Shown here piece after piece: positions 42,485-49,169 of a DNA stretch of 55,555 nucleotides (position 1 is the first letter of the stretch; each line of letters begins with the position of its first letter). Under the pieces are notes generated by a model. The model did no database searches. It was not told the DNA's origin and saw nothing but the letters and a program-made list of their open reading frames with translations. The stretch comes from Prevotella sp. (GTDB lineage Bacteria; Bacteroidota; Bacteroidia; Bacteroidales; Bacteroidaceae), in contig JAFSKJ010000101.1 of NCBI GenBank assembly GCA_017449025.1, forward strand, positions 1-55,555, given 5' to 3'. The position numbers and the translations under genes were made by a program.

Positions 42485-42816
42485 TTTACCTTTATTGTAT
42501 CGTTTTTCTGTTTATGACATTTACATTTGCAAGTGTCACTTTCTTGGGATTGTTTTCTAATAGTACCAGCATTTGACATTGTGCAGGTTCCATAACAATT
42601 ATGCCCGCATGAACCAGTGCAAGAATTTCTACAGGACTGTCTGCACGCATCTTTACAGCCTTCAATGCAAGAATTATCGCATCCTCCTTTGCAAGATTTA
42701 CGGCATCCTTTGGGAACTGATTCTGCAATCGTTATGACTGGAACTGACGCAAGGGCAATAACAGGAAGTAATCGCCAAGCTGTTTTGAAAAAATCTCGTC
42801 TACTCAATATTTCCAT
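42481..42816 (-). CDS. CXXX-repeat RiPP precursor 1 with Tat signal
   Basis: 111 residues from the ATG at 42816, which follows GGAGTGGGAG; an upstream TTG is also in frame. A twin-arginine signal (SRRDFFK at 5-11, then a hydrophobic stretch to about residue 31) precedes a core in which cysteine falls exactly every fourth residue from 38 to 78: 11 cysteines, spacers mostly small or polar. After a 17-residue gap the tail has an off-register CKCKC (96-100). The regular array suggests thioether or similar cross-links made by the adjacent radical SAM system before Tat export. It overlaps the upstream maturase gene by 17 bp and the downstream Sel1 gene by 4 bp. Confidence 0.85.
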   Translation of the reverse strand: MEILSRRDFFKTAWRLLPVIALASVPVITIAESVPKGCRKSCKGGCDNSCIEGCKDACRQSCRNSCTGSCGHNCYGTCTMSNAGTIRKQSQESDTCKCKCHKQKNDTIKVK

Positions 42817-43771
42817 ACTCCCACTCCTTTCTTTTATCAAACGGGTCTAAATAGTCTATTTCCTTAATCTCCTTCTCAGGCAAGAATTCACCCAACTCAC
42901 GCCCTCTTTCCAGGAGGTCGCGTGAAGCGTTTCGCTCCAAATGAGCCAAGACACATTGCTCGTGCGACGGTGTGTTCACCTCCAGGGTCATTTTCTTGTT
43001 AAGCCAGACACAACGGCGGCACTGGTAAGCATCGCAATGCCGACAAATCGGAGCGTAGGCCAACTTATACAGCTGCGGATTCTTGATGTCCGGTCCATCA
43101 GCCAGTGAGCCAATTGAGGAATCCTGCTCATAGTAGAATGCAGGACAGACATAGAACTTCCCGTCTGGAGCAAGCGTTATACTCTCGCAACCGGCATTAC
43201 AGTTGTTCATACCGTCGAGCATCATGATGTCTGTGAGAATGTTCAGTTGAGGAGACTTGCCTTCTTTGTAGAGGGTTATCATGTTATCTGAAAGATGCTG
43301 AAGGATTTGCTTATATTTGGCAAAATCCTTTTCTCCAAATCTCTCTACATCAGTAAGCACAATATTCAGTCGCACAACTTTCCCCAGCACATTTTTTAGG
43401 AAACGGTAGCGGTCAAAGAAATCGTCTTTTGTAGTCCTTAGTGCATAGAGTTTATCGATGTCAAACACACATTGTTCTAACGATTTCCAGTCGTGGAACA
43501 CGATGACATCAGCATCCTCTTTCAGTTCCCCATCCTCGCACAATGATGATACAATCTTACTATGGTCTATCGTCTCTATCACATCTTTGTACTCTGATGA
43601 CAATTCGTAGTCGGGAAAGACAAACTGAATCATCAGGTTTTCTTTCATGCCAAACAAAATGCCGTCTCTTAGCATCTGAATGGGAATCAGTCGAGACGTT
43701 TTGGCTGTGTTCTCATAATGACAGAACGATATGCTTGTATCATCTAATAATATAATAAGGTATTGCAGCAT
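42800..43771 (-). CDS. CXXX-repeat peptide maturase, SPASM type without CX3CX2C
   Basis: 323 residues. No CX3CX2C radical SAM triad is present anywhere. The C-terminal third instead has SPASM-like cysteines at about 191, 195, 209, 243, 246, 251, 254 and 273 (NNCNAGCESITLAPDGKFYV, ICRHCDAYQCRRCVW), expected to hold auxiliary Fe-S clusters. The N-terminal part is alpha/beta (LQYLIILLDDTSISFCHYE). I associate it with the 'CXXX repeat peptide maturase' family of Bacteroidales, from memory. It lies between the radical SAM gene (6 bp) and precursor 1 (overlap), and is probably the partner of that radical SAM enzyme. Confidence 0.75.
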   Translation of the reverse strand: MLQYLIILLDDTSISFCHYENTAKTSRLIPIQMLRDGILFGMKENLMIQFVFPDYELSSEYKDVIETIDHSKIVSSLCEDGELKEDADVIVFHDWKSLEQCVFDIDKLYALRTTKDDFFDRYRFLKNVLGKVVRLNIVLTDVERFGEKDFAKYKQILQHLSDNMITLYKEGKSPQLNILTDIMMLDGMNNCNAGCESITLAPDGKFYVCPAFYYEQDSSIGSLADGPDIKNPQLYKLAYAPICRHCDAYQCRRCVWLNKKMTLEVNTPSHEQCVLAHLERNASRDLLERGRELGEFLPEKEIKEIDYLDPFDKRKEWEYGNIE

Positions 43772-43777
43772 AATAAT

Positions 43778-45016
43778 TCAGCAGACTAATGGTTTAACTG
43801 ACTTCTTATTCTTCTCGTATTCTTCACGCTCTCCTTCCAGCTCCAGTTTCCGATATAGCTTGTTCCAATAGTAGTTGTTGGCACGGACGCGAGCCTTGTG
43901 CATTTTGCAGATAGCTGTCGAACGTTGATAAATCGTATTTGTATCTGCTGCATCATAGTTTTCACCCTGACACCAAGCGCAACCACTCGCAACTTCACAA
44001 TCAATACATTCTTGCTTGCTTTGGGTTGTTCGGTCAAGAGTTAAGAACGGACGGAGTTTGTTCTTGTCAATACCGTCATTAACGTTACCAATAACCCATG
44101 CATTCTTTTCACGAAGAGAGTATTGGGCAAAGCGGGTGCAAGGATAGAAGTTTCCTGCTGCATCCAAAGCCAGCATCATACCTGCTCCACACCAATTTTG
44201 GTTCTCCAAGATACTATCCATCGGCTTGCCGATATACTCAGAAAAGAAGGAGCAACTGTAATTGGAATATAATCCGTTGTCAATTATAGAATCAGCCAAT
44301 TGCATGAGTTGATCCTCAAACAATAAGTCATCTCCCTCTTTCCACACATCTTCAAAAACACAATTGATGTTTACTTCGTGTATTCCCTGTGAATAAAGAT
44401 GCAATACGCTTTCCTTGATGTATGGAATATCTGCACTACTGATAGTAACCTTTGTACCACCTTTTGGGAATTGTTCCAACCACAATGGTATGTTACGTAC
44501 GACATCAACGTATGATCCACGTTCTGAAGAGTCCTTCTCGCTTTGAGGCTTGTAGATTCTGTTTAGGTCGTGCTTTTGTTGCGTTCCGTCAATGGTAATA
44601 CCAATGCTAAGATGCTGATGATTTTTCTGAATAAAGTTCTGCACCTTGGGGGTGTGATAGTTAATGCCATTGGTAGAGAAAGAAAACCGATAGGAGTTGA
44701 ACCAGTGATGGCTTAGCCGATACATCTCTGTTTTTATGTAGTCACATATCATATCGATTAAATCAATCTCAAGGAATGGCTCTCCACCAATGAAATCCCA
44801 TACGACGCTTTCTTCTTCGTACTCATTTTCATGACTAAGAATATAATCAATAGCAAGTTTTGCCACCTCCCAGGACATACGCTCTTTAGAATTCTTGCCT
44901 ACGAGATAACAATACTTACATGCCAGTTGACAGTCTTTTGTGACAATGAACGTGATGTTCTTTGCCATGCCATTCTTCCATGAGCTATCACCTTGCTTAA
45001 TCGTTGAATCAATCAT
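43778..45016 (-). CDS. Radical SAM/SPASM peptide maturase of the CXXX-repeat system
   Basis: 412 residues. The SAM-cluster motif CX3CX2C is CQLACKYC (Cys29, 33, 36). The barrel continues with WDFIGGEPFLE (GGEP, SAM binding) and FSFSTNGINY. The SPASM region has Cys276, 293, 337, 340, 346, 349 and 370 (WCGAGMMLALDAAGNFYPC, CIDCEVASGCAWCQGENYD). Such enzymes build Cys-to-carbon thioether links in ribosomally made peptides. Neighbouring precursors on both sides supply an obvious substrate. A -7 box and a hairpin lie between precursor 2 and this gene. Confidence 0.92.
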   Translation of the reverse strand: MIDSTIKQGDSSWKNGMAKNITFIVTKDCQLACKYCYLVGKNSKERMSWEVAKLAIDYILSHENEYEEESVVWDFIGGEPFLEIDLIDMICDYIKTEMYRLSHHWFNSYRFSFSTNGINYHTPKVQNFIQKNHQHLSIGITIDGTQQKHDLNRIYKPQSEKDSSERGSYVDVVRNIPLWLEQFPKGGTKVTISSADIPYIKESVLHLYSQGIHEVNINCVFEDVWKEGDDLLFEDQLMQLADSIIDNGLYSNYSCSFFSEYIGKPMDSILENQNWCGAGMMLALDAAGNFYPCTRFAQYSLREKNAWVIGNVNDGIDKNKLRPFLTLDRTTQSKQECIDCEVASGCAWCQGENYDAADTNTIYQRSTAICKMHKARVRANNYYWNKLYRKLELEGEREEYEKNKKSVKPLVC

Positions 45017-45077
45017 TTATCCAAGTGTGAGTATTCTTTTTCATTAAAATAGGATTTGTATAGATTTGCATGTCGCA

Positions 45078-45115
45078 TATTTTGTAAGAACAGTTTGCAC
45101 CGTTCTTACAAAATA
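45078..45115 (-). promoter_or_regulatory. 14-bp stem-loop in the leader of the radical SAM gene
   Basis: TATTTTGTAAGAAC (45078-45091) and its exact complement (45102-45115) enclose a 10-base loop. It lies just downstream of the TACCTTTG box at 45121-45128 on the minus strand, so a transcript from there would begin at or near this stem. It could protect the 5' end, or attenuate read-through from the precursor 2 gene so that peptide is made in excess over enzyme. Confidence 0.65.
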
Positions 45116-45120
45116 CGAGG

Positions 45121-45128
45121 CAAAGGTA
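45121..45128 (-). promoter_or_regulatory. -7 box for the radical SAM gene
   Basis: The minus strand reads TACCTTTG, the most common Bacteroidetes -7 form, 8 bases past the precursor 2 stop. No TTTG is seen at -33, so strength is uncertain. Confidence 0.5.
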
Positions 45129-45135
45129 AAAATGG

Positions 45136-45444
45136 CTATCTGCTACTACCTTTGCATCCACCTTGGCAGGAGGTTTTACATGTTCCTTTACAACGGTCAT
45201 AGCAGGTATCATTGCAAGACCCCTTACATGTGTGTTGACATGTGCCATAGCAATTACCAGTACAACCACCAGAGCAACCGCCTGAACAGCCTTTAGGACA
45301 CCCCATCGGTGTATCTGCTGCTTTGATTACATTAGGCATTCCTGCAAGTGCTACTGCTGCAATAATTGGCAGCACTCCCTTTGCGGCCTTCTTGAAGAAT
45401 TCCCTCCGTGACTGGAGCTCTTCATTCTTTTTTGTTTTCTTCAT
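45136..45444 (-). CDS. CXXX-repeat RiPP precursor 2 with Tat signal
   Basis: 102 residues. A twin-arginine signal (SRREFFKK at 12-19) and hydrophobic stretch (VLPIIAAVALAG) end near a likely cleavage site at VIKAA. The core has cysteine at 49 and then every fourth position to 97: 13 cysteines, 12 perfect CX3 periods with mostly Gly/Ser/Thr/Lys spacers (e.g. CPKGCSGGC, CNDTCYDRC). A five-residue KGSSR tail follows. It shares GNCYGTC-like units with precursor 1. Expected product: a heavily cross-linked peptide exported by Tat. First gene of the maturation set; a 119-bp gap with promoter and hairpin separates it from the enzyme gene. Confidence 0.87.
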   Translation of the reverse strand: MKKTKKNEELQSRREFFKKAAKGVLPIIAAVALAGMPNVIKAADTPMGCPKGCSGGCSGGCTGNCYGTCQHTCKGSCNDTCYDRCKGTCKTSCQGGCKGSSR

Positions 45445-45475
45445 AACCTTATAATATTAAATTGTAACTATTGAA

Positions 45476-45495
45476 GGGAGAGAGTATCTCTTCCC
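45476..45495 (-). terminator. Hairpin between the secreted-protein gene and precursor 2
   Basis: GGG plus AGAGA pairs with TCTCT plus CCC around a 3-base loop with one bulge. It begins 2 bases after the stop of the 45498-45941 gene and ends 31 bases before the precursor 2 ATG. There is no strong T-run, so it may be an attenuator or processing site. Confidence 0.35.
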
Positions 45496-45497
45496 CG

Positions 45498-45941
45498 TTA
45501 TTTGCTTGGCATAATCATTTGCGGTGATTGCTTTTTTTGTGGAGCCTGGCGTTTGTACACATTGGTATTAACACCGTCTATTGTCTCATTTATTACAGAC
45601 AAATCATTGGTCACGGATAGTTGCCAGTTGCCATACAAAGCATTATTTAAACCTATAGCAAAATCACTGTTCTCACTTGGTCTTACCTTATAAATCTTGA
45701 ACCCGTTTTGCTGGCTATGGAATCTCCATACTATACTATTTTTCGCATTTCCATTTGCATCCGACTCGTAACAAATGTTTCCATAAAATGTATAACAACT
45801 ACTGCGGTCTTGCTTGTGCTTCACACCATTATTATCATAAAACTCATTTGACACATAATAATATGTGTATCTTTGAGCCTTTACTGGGTTAACAATAGCA
45901 GATGCCACTAAAAACAGTAATACCAAATAGATTTTGCTCAT
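45498..45941 (-). CDS. Small exported protein of unknown function
   Basis: 147 residues from the ATG at 45941; a TTG 9 bases upstream is in frame. A signal peptide (MSKIYLVLLFLVASAIVNPV, cleavage near KAQ) precedes a beta-rich domain with many Tyr and Asn (RYTYYYVSNEFYDNNGVKH, SVTNDLSVINETIDGVNTNV) and a Gln/Pro/Lys tail. It contains only two cysteines. The base composition is AT-rich like the RiPP genes it precedes, so it may belong to the same island. I recognise no family. Confidence 0.65.
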   Translation of the reverse strand: MSKIYLVLLFLVASAIVNPVKAQRYTYYYVSNEFYDNNGVKHKQDRSSCYTFYGNICYESDANGNAKNSIVWRFHSQQNGFKIYKVRPSENSDFAIGLNNALYGNWQLSVTNDLSVINETIDGVNTNVYKRQAPQKKQSPQMIMPSK

Positions 45942-46005
45942 AGCTTTCAATTTTCTATCCTATGAACTCCCAAATTCAGCGTTAATATTCTGTATCATGC
46001 CTGGA

Positions 46006-46403
46006 AATAAAAAAGACGTGGGAGTTTGTTCCTCCGCGCCTATCCCTATAGTCAGGCTCTCGCATTGCCCCATCGTAAGGATAAGCAACGCAAGCCAGCC
46101 CACGCCGAGTGACATTATATAGTTCGGCGTAGACGTAAACTACCATCATATTATGATAGAAACGAATAGCCCGGATATAATACACCCACGCGAACGCTTC
46201 GTTGCATTACCGCTGTACGATGATTCAAATTTGCGAGATTTGACTATACAGACAGGTAACGTTCAGAAAACGTCCTTTCCCTTCGGCTGTCCTTACAAAT
46301 GGTGTTCTCAGCCTCTGGATTCCATAGATATTTATTTAGCCCGCCCTGACTTGTCTTACCTTTACGGACATTTTGCCCTTTCGGTGAGCATGACTGGCTT
46401 GGT
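46006..46403 (-). ncRNA. Candidate structured RNA of about 400 nt
   Basis: On the minus strand a TAATTTTG box at 46417-46410 is followed by about 400 bases with no convincing ORF but many stems. Examples are GGCTG...CAGCC, ACGTT-loop-AACGT, ACGCCGA...TCGGCGT and GGCT/TGCGTTGC paired with GCAATGCG/AGCC. A closing CGTGGG / CCCACG (46099-46104 with 46017-46022) comes just before a TCTTTTTTATTT run (about 46015-46004) like an intrinsic terminator. I have seen very similar spurious translations in other Bacteroidales, which suggests conservation at the nucleotide level. It is not recognisable to me as RNase P RNA, tmRNA, 6S or SRP RNA. Confidence 0.4.
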
Positions 46404-46409
46404 CGACGG

Positions 46410-46417
46410 CAAAATTA
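46410..46417 (-). promoter_or_regulatory. -7 box upstream of the candidate RNA
   Basis: The minus strand reads TAATTTTG. A transcript would begin close to 46403 and run through the structured region to the T-run near 46006. A clear -33 is lacking. Confidence 0.4.
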
Positions 46418-46586
46418 CACAAAAGAAATGAAACGCGCCCTCTTTGAATCCTTAAAAAATCAAAAAACTGGCATAATGGAAGAAAAACGCGCAGAAAGGT
46501 TAGTGAATCTCGGGAAAACGCCAATTATTATTTGTAAAAACTGTAAAAAAGGAATAACAGGAAAGTGTAAGCTGAATATAATCAGA

Positions 46587-46697
46587 TTACAGCAGTTTGA
46601 CGGCATCGCTCAGTTTCATAACTTCCATTCGTGGAAATTGCAGTCCATCCAGTACATCATAATGGTGGTCATCAGTTACGATATATTTGTGCCATGA
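46587..46697 (-). pseudogene. C-terminal remnant of a PIN-domain toxin
   Basis: Directly after the stop of the 46698-46904 gene, in the same frame, 36 codons read SWHKYIVTDDHHYDVLDG then LQFPRMEVMKLSDAVKLL and a stop. KYIVTDDHHYDVL and FPRMEVMKLSD resemble the last part of PIN-domain ribonuclease toxins (xxIVTxDxHFxxL). There is no start codon and the first about 100 residues are missing, so this is a deletion remnant of a toxin gene. Confidence 0.55.
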
Positions 46698-46904
46698 CTA
46701 ATGAGCATGAAGGTCTTCACATGCAATTCTGTCTAAAGCCTCTTGGTCGAGAACACTCTTATCCCATAGACGGTCGGCTTCCTCGTCAAGCTGCTTCTGG
46801 AAGTACTGTGTCAGTACCAGCTGAATCTCCTTTGCGTAATCTTCACTGTTGTTATATGAAAAGAGCTTCAACAAGTGCTTCTGTATAGCATCTTTCAACC
46901 ACAC
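46698..46904 (-). CDS. Antitoxin-like small protein (orphan, probably 5'-truncated)
   Basis: 68 residues, helical and acidic (YAKEIQLVLTQYFQKQLDEE, RLWDKSVLDQEALDRIACED). I associate this pattern with Bacteroidales antitoxin-like proteins encoded just upstream of PIN-domain toxins. Only a GTG is available as start, and the gene begins 16 bases from a repeat element (46921-47003), so its 5' end may have been replaced. The toxin partner is reduced to 36 codons downstream, so the pair is presumably dead. Confidence 0.5.
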   Translation of the reverse strand: MWLKDAIQKHLLKLFSYNNSEDYAKEIQLVLTQYFQKQLDEEADRLWDKSVLDQEALDRIACEDLHAH

Positions 46905-46920
46905 GGATTTTTCAGAAAAA

Positions 46921-47003
46921 GGGTGTCAGGGTGACAGAACGCCGATGCACAAAGGGTTTGCACCCTGTTTGAGGGTGACAGAGGGTGACAGGAGGGTGTC
47001 AGG
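46921..47003. repeat. GGGTGACAG repeat element (inverted copy at 55253-55336)
   Basis: Five units of GGGTG(A/T)CAG, two at the start and three at the end, flank a centre containing CACAAAG and GTTTGCACCCTGTTT. The reverse complement of 55253-55336 aligns along the whole length, with differences mainly in the 10-base centre. Placed between the antitoxin-like gene and another repeat. Confidence 0.75.
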
Positions 47004-47035
47004 ATTTGCGGGCTATGAGATAGCAGCGGCGCTTT

Positions 47036-47103
47036 CACTTTACAATCGTAAAGTGGCACTTAATTTCAAAAAAGTGCCACTTTAGCTCCGTAAAGTGCCA
47101 CTC
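47036..47103. repeat. Second copy of the AGTGGCAC palindromic element
   Basis: This is the inverted counterpart of 15733-15812. About 56 bases match exactly. The TTTACAATCGTAAA segment is present in flipped orientation relative to the first copy, and one outer arm is lost. It lies upstream of the promoter of the GH2 gene; the rest of the 46905-47314 gap holds only repeat and promoter sequence. Confidence 0.7.
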
Positions 47104-47267
47104 GGCCTTTGCAAGTCGGCTTTGTATGAATTTTTGCAAGTGTGCGGGTGGGGTCATGCAAGGCTAAACGGGGGAAAAAGTGCTTGCCTGCTGGTTAGCG
47201 AGAACAGCGAGGGTGGCTTTTTTACAAAAAAACGGACGGGAATGCCTGTTGCTACAAGAAAAAGTTG

Positions 47268-47275
47268 TACCTTTG
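47268..47275 (+). promoter_or_regulatory. -7 box of the GH2 gene
   Basis: TACCTTTG lies 39 bases before the ATG at 47315. A TTG at 47249-47251 is a possible -33, with 16 bases between, shorter than usual. This supports the ATG at 47315 over any earlier in-frame start. Confidence 0.6.
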
Positions 47276-47314
47276 CAACCGTTAAGTGTGTCACCAATCA
47301 AAAAACAAGCTAAT

Positions 47315-49132
47315 ATGAAGTTCAAAGGAATAACTGCGTTGGTCTTTGTCGCCCTTGCGGCAGTGCAGGCCACGGCTCAGAAGGAGGTGCCTGCTCCACA
47401 GAATGTGTATGCACGACAGAGCGTTTCGCTAAATGGCGACTGGAACTATATTGTTGACCCGCAGGAGATGGGCTACTATGACTATCGCATGAAGCCCATG
47501 TCGCATGGCTTCTTCTCCAATGCGAAGCCCCGCTGGAAGAGCGACCTTGTGGAGTACGACTTCGACACCTCGCCCACCATCCGCGTGCCTGGCGACTGGA
47601 ACACTCAGGTGGAACAGCTGTTCCTGTATGAAGGTACGGTGTGGATGAAGCGCGACTTCGACTACACGCCACAGGAGGGTAGGCGTGTGCTGCTATACTT
47701 CGGGGCGGTGAACTACGAGGCCATAGTCCATGTGAACGGACAGATGGCAGGCCGCCATGTGGGCGGTTTTACGCCCTTCTGCTACGACGTGACCGACATG
47801 GTGCATGAGGGGAAGAACTTCGTTAGCGTGAAGGTGGACAACAAGAGGCATCAGGACAATGTGCCCACCCGCAATTTCGACTGGTGGAACTACGGCGGAA
47901 TCACCCGCGACGTTATGCTGGTCAGCGTGCCGGAAATCTACATAGATGACTATAGCCTCTCCTTAGCCCCCTCCAAAGGGAAGGGGAACCAGATGGCGTT
48001 CTCTGTGAAGCTCAACCATCCTGTTGCAGGGCGAAAGGTGACACTAAGCATTCCTGAACTGAAGATCACCAAGATTGTCGAGACAAACAACGATGGCGAG
48101 GCATCAGCACTGATTGCCCCCTCACTCAGAAAGGGGAAGGCTCTACAGCTCTGGTCGCCCGACTCTCCTAAGTTATATAAGGTGGAGATTGCCTGTGGCA
48201 ATGAGGTGATTAGTGACGAGATAGGCTTCCGTACCATAGAGACACGGGGGCGACAGCTGCTGCTCAACGGCAAGCCCATTTTCCTGCGCGGGGTATGCGT
48301 TCATGAAGAGACGGGCTACACCAACCGCCGCTGCAATAGCACCGAGGATGCCGACACGCTGCTGGCTTGGGCCCGCGACTTGGGCTGCAACTTCCTGCGT
48401 CTGGCCCACTACCCCCACAACGAGCTGGCTGTGCGCGAGGCCGAGCGTCAGGGATTCCTGCTATGGTCGGAGATACCCGTCTACTGGACCATCTCCTGGA
48501 CTAATGGCGACACCTACGCCAATGCCGAGCAGCAGCTGAAGGACATGATACGCCGCGACCATAACCGCGCCGCCGTCATCATCTGGTCGATGGCCAATGA
48601 GACACCTCACGGCAAGGAACGCGACTCCTTCCTCTCGCGTCTTGCCACTACGGCACGCAGTGAGGACAGCACGCGCCTCATCTCGATGGCTATGGAGATG
48701 ACAGGAGCCTCCAACTATGTGAACCGTCTGCAAGACAACATGAACAAGTATGTAGATGTGGTAAGTTTCAACCAGTACGTGGGCTGGTATCGCGACGTGA
48801 ACGATGCTCCGAAGATGACGTGGGAGGTGCCCTACGAGAAGCCCGTCATAGTAAGCGAGTTCGGCGGCGGTGCCAAGGCTGGCTATCACGGCGACAAGGA
48901 TCAGCGCTGGACGGAGGAGTTCCAGGAGAATCTATACCGTCAGAACCTGCCCATGCTCGACAAGATAGAGGGGCTTGCCGGCACCTGCCCCTGGGTGCTC
49001 AAGGACTTCCGTTCGCCTCGCCGTCCGCTGCCCGGCATCCAGGATGGTTTCAACCGCAAGGGCCTTGTTAGCGACCAGGGACAGCGCAAGAAGGCTTTCT
49101 ATGTCTTACAGGAATGGTATAAAGGAAAATGA
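47315..49132 (+). CDS. Secreted GH2 glycosidase (beta-glucuronidase/galactosidase type)
   Basis: 605 residues. A signal peptide (MKFKGITALVFVALAAVQ, cut near ATAQ) precedes the GH2 sugar-binding domain (VSLNGDWNYIVDPQE, GRRVLLYFGAVNYEAIVHVN), an Ig-like domain and the TIM barrel. The barrel has LRGVCVHEET, CNFLRLAHYPHNELAVREAE, the acid/base motif IIWSMANETP and the nucleophile motif VIVSEFGGGAKAG. The short length without extra domains resembles beta-glucuronidase-type GH2. Two linker-like patches (LAPSKGKGN, IAPSLRKGK) are encoded by CCCCTC..AAGGGGA sequences that recall the GC-rich repeats elsewhere. It starts a five-gene block; 37 bp to the barrel protein gene. Confidence 0.88.
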   Translation: MKFKGITALVFVALAAVQATAQKEVPAPQNVYARQSVSLNGDWNYIVDPQEMGYYDYRMKPMSHGFFSNAKPRWKSDLVEYDFDTSPTIRVPGDWNTQVEQLFLYEGTVWMKRDFDYTPQEGRRVLLYFGAVNYEAIVHVNGQMAGRHVGGFTPFCYDVTDMVHEGKNFVSVKVDNKRHQDNVPTRNFDWWNYGGITRDVMLVSVPEIYIDDYSLSLAPSKGKGNQMAFSVKLNHPVAGRKVTLSIPELKITKIVETNNDGEASALIAPSLRKGKALQLWSPDSPKLYKVEIACGNEVISDEIGFRTIETRGRQLLLNGKPIFLRGVCVHEETGYTNRRCNSTEDADTLLAWARDLGCNFLRLAHYPHNELAVREAERQGFLLWSEIPVYWTISWTNGDTYANAEQQLKDMIRRDHNRAAVIIWSMANETPHGKERDSFLSRLATTARSEDSTRLISMAMEMTGASNYVNRLQDNMNKYVDVVSFNQYVGWYRDVNDAPKMTWEVPYEKPVIVSEFGGGAKAGYHGDKDQRWTEEFQENLYRQNLPMLDKIEGLAGTCPWVLKDFRSPRRPLPGIQDGFNRKGLVSDQGQRKKAFYVLQEWYKGK

Positions 49133-49169
49133 TTGTCACGCAAAACCAGCGTGCGAAAATGGAATGTCA

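Noticed and set aside
46153-46431. A 92-codon plus-strand frame
   Set aside because: It overlaps the candidate structured RNA on the opposite strand; the protein has no domain features, and the hairpins and promoter box fit an RNA better.
46428-46697. An 89-codon plus-strand frame
   Set aside because: It crosses the toxin remnant on the other strand and shows no domain; composition is that of AT-rich intergenic DNA.
38001-46904. Integrative element or prophage as carrier of the RiPP island
   Set aside because: No integrase, transposase, relaxase, phage gene or att-like direct repeat could be identified in or beside it.
46921-47103. CRISPR array, considered because of repeated GGGTGACAG and AGTGGCAC words
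   Set aside because: Unit spacing is irregular, there are no unique spacers of constant length and no cas genes in the window.
47180-47314. An N-terminal extension of the GH2 gene in the same frame
   Set aside because: It includes the promoter box at 47268-47275 and comes before a perfect signal peptide; the ATG at 47315 is the better start.
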